DNA of 64,000 nt from contig NC_092649.1 of assembly GCF_032118995.1 (NCBI RefSeq), positions 26,285,927 to 26,349,926 on the forward strand. Direction: 5' to 3'. The notes beneath the pieces were generated by a model. It was not told the DNA's origin. It searched no databases and saw nothing but the letters and a program-made list of their open reading frames with translations. Source of the stretch: Asterias amurensis (Eukaryota; Echinodermata; Asteroidea; Forcipulatida; Asteriidae). Shown here in pieces: positions 53,587-64,000 of this stretch (position 1 is its first letter; the number at the start of each line of letters is the position of its first letter). The position numbers were made by a program, and so were the translations under genes.

Positions 53587-54553
53587 TTAAACACCACTTT
53601 GGTCATGGCCTTGTGCCCCTTTCAAGTAGAAATTTACAATTTTCCTAAAGAGCTACAAAATGTACATGTACATGATGTAAGAGATGCCCTTTGTTTTAAA
53701 CCAAGGAAAAACTGACTTGGTGCCTTTTGAAAAATGAAGAACCAGGACAATGATGAATATACATTACGGATTACCTTCCAGACGGCGCCACAACTTTTTC
53801 ACTCATTTTTTCAAAAAGGGATATCTTATTGACGTAAAGTTGATACTATATTATTTCAGATATCGAATGAAAAAGTGGTGGCGCCATACGGAAACTTTTC
53901 AAACATTACTTTTCACTCTAGCTAGCAGTCTAAAAACAACATTAGACAATGAAACACCCTCCCCCCTAATTAGCAACAACAAAGAAACAAAGCACAATAT
54001 TTTACAAATGAAAGGAGAAAATGTTTTTGATTTTATTTCAAAATTGATTTTCACTTTTTGATAAATAAAATAAAATAGTAATGTATCTCAATTTCATTCT
54101 AAATTCTAATTTCAAACAAATGAGACATTCCTCTTTTGGGGTAAAAATTAGTGAGAAAGTAAGTGATGGCACTGCCGCACTGGGCAGGATACGGAAATCT
54201 TGTCGGTTGTCTTTACTATGTTCACATGTCTCCTACTAATCAAACGCAACATGCAGTGCAGCAAATTACGACTCATTCAGTTGTTTGTAAAAATACAAGG
54301 GCCTCAAAAAATCGGCATTGCACGTCGTTTTATTTAGCTCGCCACCCCAAACAAAACGATAGCGTGCAACACACACAACGAACAGCAACAATACAAAACG
54401 CATTGAACACTACCAAACATTTCAACACCAAACGACAAATCAATTCCCAAAATAAAAGCAACATTGTTCCCCACAGACCCCTAACCAATTTAGACAATCA
54501 AAAGACGAGCCAAACCAGGTCTAACTAATCATTGGACTACCGAGAATTCTTAC

Positions 54554-54673
54554 CGGCACTCGGCGGTAGTTTTCGAGGAGTTGGTTGGCTGGCAGGTACG
54601 GTCTCTTTATCCGAGAAGACGAACCAGAGAAGCCCGTGTGAATCAATGGCGGTTCTGTCAACCTCATCACCAT
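54554..54673 (-). other. NFYB upstream exon with an open frame
   Basis: The donor GTAAGA follows 54554 on the minus strand. Upstream, an ATG at 54673 opens 40 codons (MVMRLTEPPL ... ENYRRVP) that end exactly at the donor in phase 0. If joined to an acceptor at CCGCAG just above the NFYB ATG, the frame continues into MDSTEATT. It is probably the 5' noncoding exon, with a possible N-terminal extension. Confidence 0.35.
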
Positions 54674-55032
54674 GACCTCGTTATTATGTTCGATCCCTCA
54701 AACGCATACAATGTGGACTGTGAACAAAAGTTCCAGGCTCCTGGACACGTGGTCGACAAACTGCCAGCATACTGACTGCGCATCAAAAGATCGTAGCGCC
54801 GTGCGCATGCATATTTTATGCACAGTCGGTGTTATTATTTTGTTATGCAAAGGCTTTATAATTAAATTGGCACGTTTTTGGATATTATTTGAATTTAAAG
54901 ATAAATTATGAACAGGATTCACAATGAGCAAAAAAAGTGTGCTCATTTCTTGACAAAAATCAACTGTTTTTCAATGTTTTTGAACAACACTGAACTATTC
55001 ACATTGGCTTCTAAGTTCTAAATGATGGTGCA

Positions 55033-55545
55033 TTGTTTATGGTTCCTGGTTCCTCCATGGTTCCTCCTTGGTTCCTGTATGGTTCCTCCATCCATGGTTC
55101 CTCCATGGTATCTCCATTGATCCTCCATGGTTCCTCCATCATGGTTCCTCTGTACGCGGTACTGGTTCCTGTATGGTTCCTCCATGGTTCCTGTATGGTT
55201 CCTCCATGGTTCCTCCATGGTTCATGTGGCTCCTTTATTGGTTCCCTGTGGTTTCTCCATGGCTCCTCCATGGCTCCTCCTTGGTTCCTGCATGGTTCCT
55301 CCTTCCTTCCTCCATGGTTCCTCTATGGTTCCTCCATGGTTCCCCCATATGGTTCCTCATATGTGGCTCCTATGGTTCCCACATGATTCTTACACGGTTC
55401 ATACATGGTTCCTCTATATGGTGATACCCCATGGTTCCTCTGTTCCTCCATGGTTCCTCTTAATGTGGTTCCTCTATGGTTCCCCGATGGTTCCCCGATG
55501 GTTACTCCATGATTATTCCCATGGTTCCTCTGTGGTTCCTCCGTG
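55033..55545. repeat. 12-bp minisatellite (TGGTTCCTCCAT)n
   Basis: About 500 bp of a degenerate 12-mer. Because the unit length is a multiple of three, frames stay open on both strands (MVPPWFLYGSS... on plus, MEEPWRNHGGT... on minus). No start context, splice site or homologue supports coding. Confidence 0.85.
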
Positions 55546-55882
55546 CTTCGAACAGGATTTGAACCAACATTCTTCTAAATGCTCAAGCTCACAGCAATAA
55601 CAAATACATTTTCTTGTTTCTTCCCAATCAAATTCTCCAGAGTAATTTGAAGACATTAATATTTAACACATCACAACACAAACATTATAATCAACATTTG
55701 ATTCTCTTTATTGAGGTTGAAAATGTATTGCCAGCATGCTATATTGTGCAATCAACTTAACTTTGCAGATTTTTCATTCAAAGTAAGAAATACAGTATTT
55801 AATTTGAAGTATAATTTATATAAAGCTAGCTCCAATACATTATTAGTTAAAGATTGTTTTAAATCAATAAGGAAGATCTTAA

Positions 55883-56263
55883 AGACAGTGTACACTATTG
55901 GTAATTGTCAAAGAGCAGTCTTAATTCTCACTAGGTGTATCTCAACATATGCATAAAATAACAAACCTGTGAAAATTTGAGCTCGATCGGTCGTCGGAGT
56001 TGCGAGATAACTGTGAAAGAAAAAACACCCTTGTCACACGAAGTTGTGTGCTTTCAGATTATTGATTTCGAGACCTCAAGTTCTAAACTTGAGGTCTCGA
56101 AATCAAATTGTGGAAAATTACTTCTTTCTCCAAAACTAGGTCACTTCAGAGGGAGCTGTTTCTCACAATGTTTTATACTATCAACCTCTCCCCATTACTC
56201 GTTTCCAAGTAAGGTTTTATGCCAATAATTATTTTGAGTAATTACCAATAGTGTCCACTGCCT
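55883..56263. mobile_element. Family A TTAA MITE (A12), full length
   Basis: Flanked by TTAA (55879-55882, 56264-56267), 381 bp, termini AGACAGTGTACACTATTGG and CCAATAGTGTCCACTGCCT. Confidence 0.85.
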
Positions 56264-56639
56264 TTAAGTTTTCCTCAATCAATTGTTTTATATAGACTTT
56301 TCTATTCAGCGTTATAGCCCAACTTTTTCCCCAAACAAAGGTTAGAAAACTATGGGAAGCCATCAATGCAAAGCATAAATAGATAGCCACAGTCTGTAGC
56401 AATGTTACACAAATAGTTATTCAGAAATAGTGGTGAATTGGGCGAAAACAAAACAACCAATAAAAGGAATTATAGATGTAAAATTTGCATCGGGAATAAA
56501 AAATATTACCCTTATACACCGATGCGTGTAAGCATTGTATACTCAGTACTTTCCCCAAGTCCTGTGAAAAAAACAAAACAGGCATTTTTACTCGGAAGGG
56601 GTTCGAACCCACGATCATTGCAATTCTAGAGCAGTGACA

Positions 56640-57028
56640 ATTACAGGATGTATTATTATTATTTTTTATTTTATTTTTGCAAAAATGTTGTAGCTTGATT
56701 GAATGTTTGTTGAGGTGTTGGTTGGTTTGTTTGAGGTGTTAGTTTGAGGTGTTTGCTTATTTGTCTGCCTTAGTTGGGGTGTTTGTTTTTGTGTTTCGTT
56801 TATCCGTCTTGTTTTGATGTTTATGTTGTTAGTACGCATTGTTTTATAATTTAAATGATCTTATTATTACCTTCCTTTGTTTTCTAAAAGCATCCCAGCC
56901 TACAAGCTTTGCTTTAATGGGCCATGCCTCCATACAGTTTTCAGTCTTGTAAAATCCTATCGCTTGTATTTGTATATTGTGTTTGTATGGAAATAAATGT
57001 TGATTGATTGATTGATTGATTGATTGAA
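56640..57028 (+). mobile_element. Probable LINE 3' tail with (TTGA)n
   Basis: Ends ATTGTGTTTGTATGGAAATAA then ATG and six or more TTGA units, typical of a non-LTR retrotransposon 3' end with a short-repeat tail. No coding part is preserved. Confidence 0.4.
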
Positions 57029-57612
57029 TGTTTTGCTAATATTCGTCTGTCCTTAACAAACAGCAGTTTGTTTATCAACAGTAGAAAGACATATGATTTA
57101 GTGTGTATGTGAAGCCCATTATACAAACAAAATAACTACAGGAACTTTTTAATTAAAGATAAATATTTTTTCTTTCTATAATTTGCCTACGTTCATCATT
57201 TATTTTTAATAAAAATATCTTTACCCCAGTGCAAGTGATTTTTTGATCTTTCTCAGATTTTATATTAACTCAAAAATATGTGTACAGCTTAGCTTACAGC
57301 CATCTGTTTATTTATAAAAGTTACTGCATAAACAAAACTAATTTATCATATTTTTTACTTTTTTTCCATTCAATAAAGTAATGACCCATACATTTATATT
57401 TGTTTTAAATTCCATTATTAAATTTCCAGTAGAAAACAAAGAACACTAAATGAGAGGTTTTACCTCTCTGTATAAGGGCATTTTGGCAGTGTTGCTATTT
57501 TCATAAATTAGACAAACAGTTTTTATGCAAATTCAACACTTTCAATTGTGGTAAAGCTATTAAAACTTGGCTGGTATTAAAGCGAGGTCCAACTTCAAAG
57601 AGCTTCTTAAGC

Positions 57613-58029
57613 AACCTCGCTACCATGGGCAGCGCGCCGTATCACCTGCTAGCTCTGCATACGTCTCTAACCCCTGGGAGGGAAACTCCAATCCGTGTCT
57701 TTGATTGGCTATCATATACGCGCAACATTTGAAACGCTGTGCGTCTTCAAAAAGCTCTATACGCCGAAACGCGTGCGTATAAAGATGTACGTATTCACTT
57801 TTTTTGTCACGCAACACTGAACACCAAGGCAAGTTTATGACTTTTGTTACACACAGCGCATCCAGCGTGTGCGCCACTAACGCCCAACCCAGAACGGATC
57901 AACCACAGGACTAGTAATATCCCACATATTTGGATATTTTGGAGGTACATTTCCAGGGGTTATGATCGAGCAAGGCATGCTGGGAATAAAATGGCGCGCC
58001 GAGATTGATCACCCCTGGGAACGAGGTTA
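57613..58029. mobile_element. DNA element with 10-bp direct flanks
   Basis: CTTCTTAAGC occurs at 57603-57612 and again at 58030-58039. The ends are inverted (AACCTCGCTACCATGGG versus CCCCTGGGAACGAGGTTA). This indicates one insertion event. No transposase; family not recognised. Confidence 0.6.
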
Positions 58030-58465
58030 CTTCTTAAGCACCTCGTGTTTTTTTGTTTTTTTTAAGTACAATTAAATGTTATCATCAAAATCAAGAATAT
58101 TTAAACTTTGTTATTCAATACAAAAGATTAGCGAAAATTAAGCGCGTTATAATTCACCAAACAACTTAAAATACTATAACCTTATGGTCCAGAAATTAAC
58201 TTTATTATTCTTTTCATTGTTCAACACTAAGTTATTTAGTATTCTTTACCATTTTTCTTGATCAAAACAGTCAAACAATAACAATCTGTATTAGCGTACA
58301 AGCTAATAGATTGTACATTGAATGCTTCGGTGAGTATTCATTGCAGTACTCCTAATTTATCCTAGTGTAAGCTTGCGCGCCATGTGTAAGTTTTAACACT
58401 TCGCAGCGTGTTTATATCGCGCGTTCTAACTTGTTAAACTGTTACGGGTAATTATGAATATAGAT

Positions 58466-58654
58466 AATGGGTGCATTTGATTGGCTGTGACGTCATTCCA
58501 GGGGCTCACCCGGGTCAGCCCCCAGTGCCCTGCTTGTGGAACGGGTCACTTGGGGCTGCCCCGACTGGTGCATGACGTCACCACGAGATGGCGAGCATCG
58601 TTCGTTCAGGTCTCGTCAGGATGAGCACCTCGGGGTTGACACAGGGAAGCCACT
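58466..58654. mobile_element. Family H MITE (H3)
   Basis: Starts GGGTGCATTTGATTGG, contains GACGTCATTCCAGGGGCTCA and GCATGACGTCACCACGAGA, and loses its right terminus at CAGGGAAGCCAC. It lies about 45 bp beyond the WASL stop, in the 3' UTR. Confidence 0.65.
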
Positions 58655-58697
58655 ACGGAATGACTAAAGAAACCCCTTCATCTCCTCAGCAAGGTTA

Positions 58698-61600
58698 TTA
58701 CTCCCATTCATCATCATCGTCAAAATCATCCACTTCATCGGAGTCTTCTTCACTGTCATCTAAACAGAAAAAAAGGGAACATAATGTTTTATACTATCAA
58801 CAACTCTCCATTGCTTGTTACCAAGTAAGATGTAATGCTTACAATAATTTGAGGAACTACCAATCATGTCCAGTGTTTTTAAGTTAGAGTTAGTTTGAGC
58901 ACCTAGCTAGAGTCTCCTGACGATGACTAGATCAAGCTAGTCGAAACGTTGAGAACATTTCAAGAACCGACGCCGCGGTAGTGCAGTTAATTAAGATCCT
59001 ATAAGCTAAAGTAGTAGTCCCAGCCTATTTTCTAAACCTTCCGCTCAGGTAATAGTTAAAAAAACAGGACAGTTCTTTTACTGAGAAGTCTTCCGAACAA
59101 TCTGATTAATCTGCTCCGAGGTGGTAGAATATAGAAAGACAGTTCTCTAAAGAGCAAACTCTACCTGGCAAGTAGATACACAAATGGTGTTATCGTAAAC
59201 CAAATATATTTATAGCTATAGTTACTTTTTCTTTGCCACACCATGCAAAGCTTCAAACATCACTTACCTGAGTGTATAACTTGCTTCCTGGATTGGAGAG
59301 CATTGAGTAAAGCTAATCCTAAACCATCTTGAGGGGCATTCGGGGCTACTTCAGACTCGCGCTCAGTCGCATCAACCTGTGGACAGATACAGAATAGAAA
59401 ATTGTGGCTAGGCAAATTGGTGACCTTTAACTTAAAAACTTATGGTCAACAGGTACATTATGGGTTGAATCAGGACCGAATCGCTAAAAGCACTTATTTC
59501 TGCAGGTACATTTTTGGGCCTTATTTGCAAAATTTCAAAATGGCCGCTTAATCCTGTACTTCTAAGCAGTTATTTTTTGTACAAAACTTTTATTTGAAAG
59601 CCAAGTCATTTTGAAAACTGTACTTTGGAGGTTTGCTCTGATCATCTCATTACATGGTGTTACCGCAAACCTTTCTATATCGTACTCAAAGTTGTGTCTC
59701 GACCCGTACTTATTTCGTGTACATCCGGGCCATTTTATGAGATACAATGTTTTTACACTGACACAAGGAACTGCATCCTGACCTTTTTCAGAGCCTTTCC
59801 TCCTCTGATCTGATCCAGTAGAGCTCCTCTTCCAGTGCTGGCAGGAGCAGGTTTGTCGTCCGGATCCACTCGCTTCAAAGCAAAACCCTTATGGATGTCA
59901 TTAAGTAGCCCTCCACGACTATTACCACCACCGCCCCCACCACCACCCCCGCTTACAGGAGGCGGGGGTGGCACTGCACCCATACCAGGTGGAGGGGGTG
60001 GGGGAGGGGGTGGGGGACCTCCTCCTCCTCCTCCACCAGATGGTATAGGAGGTGGTGGAGCAGGGGCCGCAGCAGGGCGTGAGTGATGGTGCATGCTTGG
60101 TGGAGGCATGGGTGGAGCTGCCATTGGGGGCGTAGGGGGAAGGGCACGGGAGGGTGGTGGGGGTGGAGGCACCCCACGGTATGATTGCGAAGGGGGAGGC
60201 GGTGGTGCAGGACCACGGTTTGGGGGTGGTGGGGGAACCCCACGGTTTCCCATGGGTGGTGGAGGAAGTGGAGCGGAACTGCGAGAGGGAGGGGGAGGGG
60301 GCGCCTGGTTTGTATCTTGAAAGGAAGAGAGACAAAGAAATAACAAAATGCAAATTTAACACAATAAAAGTAAAAGTTTGTGAGTTGAATCAACACGAAT
60401 CTAAATCAATAATCACAGTTTCAAGAATCTTGTTTACTCCTATGAAACCACATGAGATCATTTGAACGGAACTGTTTTAGGCTTCAAATCTGTTGAGAAA
60501 TCTACTTAAGAGTTGAGGTGGTTTAAGACCCAGTAAAAAGTTGAAAGCACTAGGTTGAGCACTAAGGAGTTGAGTGGTTTCAGACCCAGTAAAAGAGTAG
60601 AAAGAATTGCTTTATTTTATTTTAAGAAGCTGACTGTGCATGTTTTCAATGCATTTGGCCTGTGGAATTATTGTAAATAAATCAAAGTGAAACTAAAGAA
60701 GGCGTCCAATCAATAAATATTTCAAGACTGACGTTGGTTCTCACACCGTCATGCCTAGAGCTAAAATCTCAAAAATTAAAAGACACACCAAGCTGGAGTC
60801 GATTTCACAAAGAGTTAGGACTCGTCTTATCTCGAGTTAGGACGAGTAACTCGTCCTAAACTCGTCCTAACTTAGGATTAATCTTAAGGTCTGCATGCTA
60901 CAATGCAGGGTAGGGACTCGTCCTAAGTATTAAGATTAATCTTAAGTTAGGAAGAGTTTTGTGAAATCGACGACAGGGCACACAATTTGGATGTCATTGG
61001 ATGAACGTGCAAATTACTGGGAAAATGGCATGCAAGTCTGGCTTTCCACTAATTAATCTAGACCCAGAACGTCCAAGGTGTTACAATTCAGATTTTATAG
61101 ACTCTGTGGCCCTTTTCAAAACCAGGGCTTTGGCTTGGGATTCGGCTCAGGCTAGCTTTGCTCCAAGCTCGTTTGGACAATTGCACTGGCTTTTCGTGCA
61201 CGCTCAGGGCTAAAGACGAGAGGACGGAGCCTGAAGCCACATCCAAAGCCGAAGTTTCAAAAAGCTCCTGTGTATCACCAGGAACATTTTTTTTTTTAAA
61301 TACAGGAGAAGGTACATTTAGTTCTTTCTGCTCTATCAGCCATGCTTCGGACTGATGATCCCAAGCCAACATCCGTATGGACTGTAAAAGGGGCAACCCT
61401 GTTTCAGCCCTAGGAGTAGGTGGCAATGGCCTCTGGAAAAAAAATAAATTGTAGCACACACCTTGAAGTGGCCTTCAGGCCTTGTGCGTCTGGCAATGTG
61501 CTTTACTTCTTAAAAATAAAGCATACATTTTCTGGAAGGCACAAGGAGGTTTGAGAAAATCCTGAAATCAGTAAAACAAATCTTGAGAAACACATGCCTG

Positions 61601-63119
61601 CTTTCTACTTACCGGCAAGGTTTTTGATGGCCTCGAAACCACCATGTTCCTCCACAAAGTCCTTGATGAACAAGGCTGTATTCTGATCCTTTAGGTCTGC
61701 ATCCGACACACCGATTTTGCGAAACCAATCTTTGAGGACTGGATCCATCTCTTCAACCTGTGGTACAGAAAGATATGATAGTTTAGATTAAACCCATATC
61801 CCTTCTAAGGGAGCAGTCGATTAGCTTCCCTGGGTCGACCCCGCAGTGCTCACTCGGGTGAGCCCCTGACTAAGAGCTAAACGAACGATCACTCACCCTG
61901 TCATGGTGACCTCATGCACCACGGGCCAGCCCCCAAGTGACCCACTCAAACAAGCAGGGCACTTGGGGCTGACCCAGGTGAGCCCCTGGAATGACGTCAA
62001 AGTTATTTGAAAGTACACCGCGGGCAGATCAGGGTCGTCCCAGGGAAGCTAGTCGAAGGCAGCCTAAAGTAAAGTCTGTCCCTAGCCAAGTTGGTGGAGG
62101 TACCAATGATAAAATATCTGGCTGAAATGTTGAACTTCAAAAAATCGGGTTTGAGTCCACTTTCAGCGGATTATTTATTGTGAACAATTTATTGATTTCA
62201 AAGTACTTACATCAAAGCCCTTTTCAGGATCCCATCCAACATGGCTGACATGCCTGCAAAGGAATGAAAACAAAATTAGTTGAATTTTAGCAGTGAAGGA
62301 AGACAAACAAATATAAGTATTGTTTGAAGCTTTGCATGGTGTGGAGAAATAGGAAGAGACTTTAAATAGTTAGTAAACTTGCGTGTACAACCATGTGTAA
62401 ATCTCTTTTGTGTGTGTGTTGGCTCTGAGAAGAGCCGGTTTGGTCTGCCCGTTTCGAACAGTATACTCTGCTCGTCTTAATTTTTTATAGTTTCTTCCTA
62501 GAAAGACTCTGCTAGGGTCGCAACGTCAGGCTTTTACCTTTTTGTGTACCCTTTTGGTATATAAGCAGTTTGCTACAAGTTTATTCTATATTCTCCAAGT
62601 TGAAACTTGATTTACATAATGTAATTTAAAAGCAGTGCTGTTTAAATGACCCCAAGATGTTTTTGAAAGTTTATGAATAGTCATAACTTCAGGCTTTGAA
62701 TTTTTGTTTTGTTTTGCATTTAAACAATTGATCCTTCTCAAAATTGAGACTTGATTTACGGAATGTAATTTAAAACCAGTGCTGTACTAAAGGGCAATGT
62801 CATAGATTTCACCAAACTCTTCCTAACTTAGGATTTATCTAAGAACAAGTAAAGTTCCAAATGTAACCATAGGCGTTAGGACGCATTGAATCCATCCTAC
62901 ATGTAAGTTAGGACGAGTACTCGGATAGGATTAATCCTAGCGTTTTGTGAAATCGGCTGCTGAACCTTGTAAATATTTTGAATACTCACTTGAAATCTTG
63001 TGGTGTTCCGATGTCCGCTTTGGTAATCTTTCCTTTCTTACCCTTGTCCTTCTTCTTGTCCTTTTTCTTGCTTGTAGGTGTGTCGATTGTTGTTGGAGAG
63101 GAAGGTTGCGCATTGCTAC
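58698..63119 (-). CDS. WASL: N-WASP (WASL), 3' part; N terminus off window
   Basis: Six exons on the minus strand: 63119-62990, 62253-62211, 61757-61613, 60315-59783, 59376-59268, 58759-58698. All are in phase, 340 residues to the TAA. In order: a lysine-rich basic stretch (KKKDKKKDKGKKGK); CRIB (ADIGTPQDFKHVSHVGWDP); the rest of the GTPase-binding autoinhibitory domain (DWFRKIGVSDADLKDQNT, DFVEEHGGFEAIKNLA); a proline-rich region with two poly-Gly runs; two WH2 motifs (RGGLLNDIHKGFALKRV and RGALLDQIRGGKALKKV); the central helix (LGLALLNALQSRKQVIHS); and an acidic tail ending DDDDEWE. Two WH2 motifs indicate N-WASP rather than WASP. The protein is opened by Cdc42 and PIP2 and then activates Arp2/3. 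The WH1 exons must lie above 64000. The first exon listed starts with a split codon. Confidence 0.95.
58770..59215. repeat. Repeat mosaic in the last WASL intron
   Basis: 58770-58885 is a family A right-end fragment. 58915-59215 is another interspersed repeat with the hairpin GACTAGATCAAGCTAGTC followed by GAAACGTTGAGA and a distal AAGACAGTTCTCTAAAGAGC block, which is found in decayed form at 17588. Confidence 0.5.
60798..60973. mobile_element. Family K palindrome (K3)
   Basis: GTCGATTTCACAAAGAGTTA to TTTTGTGAAATCGAC, full length. WASL intron. K4 (62811-62955) is a more diverged copy in another WASL intron. Confidence 0.75.
61810..62065. mobile_element. Family H MITE (H4)
   Basis: GATTAGCTTCCCTGGGTCGA at the left and AGGGAAGCTAGTCGAAGGC at the right. 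The interior (GAGCCCCTGGAATGACGTCA) matches H1 in reverse. It lies about 50 bp from the WASL exon at 61613-61757. Confidence 0.7.
62485..62600. repeat. GACTCTGCTAGGGTC interspersed repeat
   Basis: CCTAGAAAGACTCTGCTAGG hairpin followed by GTCGCAACGTCAGGC. Related pieces lie at 17937, 22757 and 27215-27300. Family unknown. Confidence 0.45.
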
Positions 63120-64000
63120 CTAATAAAGTTGAATTAAGTTTAAAAGGAATATGGTATTAGAATTGGAATTTGTGGTTTGTACATTTCTCACTGTAACAGT
63201 CAATCCCGACTTCAACATGGGGATCATGCAGGGCCCAATTTCATAGAGCTGCTAAGCACAAAAGTTTGCTTAGCATGAAATTTCTTCCTTGATATAAACA
63301 GGATTACAACCAAACTTCCATGTGATATCAGTAACAAGCAATAAGCAACAATTTGGTTTGTAATCCTGTTTTTATCTAGGTATGAAATGTTATGATAAGC
63401 AAATTGTTGTGCTTAGCAGCTCTATGATATTTGGCCCAGGTAGGTGTTTTGGCTGTTTATATGGCCGATTCTGGCTTCATAAAGCCATGATTTGAAAGTT
63501 AAGAACATGTCCACATTGAGTTTAGTTATGCTACAGCCAGTGGTTGGGCGGGCTTGCCAAGGACTCACAATTTTGCCCAGCACTCCGAGCAAAATACTTT
63601 GTGCAGCCCAGCACAGATTTGCCCAAGAATAAATCAAAATATTGTCTCTCATTGATCTGCCACACAGCTAATGATAAAGAGTAACAAGCAGCAGAGAAAG
63701 AACACAGTCAAAAGGCCATTCAACTTATTGTATGGCCCCGTAACACAAACAGTTTGGAAACCAGGCCTCATGAAGTCTGAAGCTTGCACTTCAGCAATAA
63801 TGGCCTCATAATAGAACGATCCATTAAGCTCCGCCCCACCATTGCACAACCAAAAGTCCGACACTATGAAGTCCGACATGCGTGCGCGTATGCTTGTCGC
63901 GTGCGGCAGAGTTGTGGAGAATGGCATTGGAGAGGCGCACGTGTTCTTGCTCACACATGAGCCGTGGGCGGACCCTAATGGATCAGTGAATAATTTAGTT
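63120..64000. other. WASL intron, right edge
   Basis: Family J copy J5 (63231-63438) and family L copy L4 (63808-63988) occupy much of it. No WH1-encoding exon is visible, so the next upstream exon lies outside the window. Confidence 0.6.

Larger units (their letters stand above)
54674..58697. other. Intergenic NFYB / WASL
   Basis: Contains a 12-bp minisatellite, family A element A12, a SINE S2 fragment, a LINE tail with TTGA repeats, an element with a 10-bp target duplication, a probable WASL poly(A) signal (AATAAA on minus, 58206-58201) and family H3. No gene was recognised. Confidence 0.55.

Noticed and set aside
53750-54061. 103-residue plus-strand open frame
   Set aside because: AT-rich, with no motif and no splice or promoter support; lies in the NFYB intron.
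54163-54528. 121-residue plus-strand open frame
   Set aside because: Composition is dominated by Asn, Gln, Thr and His from A-rich sequence; no recognisable motif and no promoter or splice support.
61088-61435. Extra WASL exon starting RPLPPTPRAETG
   Set aside because: It has an acceptor, but the flanking WASL exons join directly in phase 1 (giving Asp), and this frame would not fit that phase.

Overview
The window is metazoan genomic DNA: intron-rich genes with GT/AG junctions, dense short palindromic transposons, tRNA-derived SINEs and truncated LINE tails. The gene set (a slightly short N-WASP, an 870-residue gamma-COP, a chloroquine-resistance-transporter-like protein, a two-domain C1q protein) together with the repeat families fits an echinoderm, most likely a sea star. 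That assignment rests on my recollection of these repeats and was not searched. I see no virus-derived element, CRISPR array or intact autonomous transposon.

Layout. 2037-3400 (+): a secreted protein with two tandem C1q domains in two coding exons. 4618-12690 (+): a 12-exon, 424-residue SLC37/OPA-type sugar-phosphate transporter, followed by a tandem repeat that copies its own stop-codon region. 35329-15678 (-): COPG, coatomer subunit gamma, 21 coding exons, 870 residues, complete. 41086-43851 (+): a 5-exon, 420-residue CRT-like transporter of the drug/metabolite transporter superfamily. 53134-46520 (-): NFYB, beta subunit of the CCAAT-binding factor, 7 coding exons, 201 residues. 63119-58698 (-): the 3' two thirds of WASL (N-WASP); its WH1 exons must lie beyond the right edge. 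For all six genes every internal exon junction was checked for reading phase and closes without a frameshift.

Between and inside the genes the sequence is mostly repeats. The dominant class is a set of families (called A to E here) of near-palindromic elements, about 345-382 bp long and flanked by TTAA, which suggests piggyBac-type mobilisation. Other short families have termini GGGTGCGTTCG (H), GGGCCCAATTTCATAGAGC (J), GTCGATTTCACAAAGAGTTA (K) and AATAGACCGATCCA (L). Two tRNA-derived SINE families and LINE 3' ends are also present. Several are nested in one another, which gives a relative insertion order.

Functionally, COPG (Golgi retrograde transport) and WASL (Arp2/3 activation) are housekeeping membrane-traffic and cytoskeleton genes; SLC37-like and CRT-like are organelle-type transporters; NFYB is a general transcription factor. 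There is no sign that the neighbours form one pathway. COPG and CRT-like are divergent, SLC37-like and COPG are convergent, and CRT-like and NFYB are convergent.
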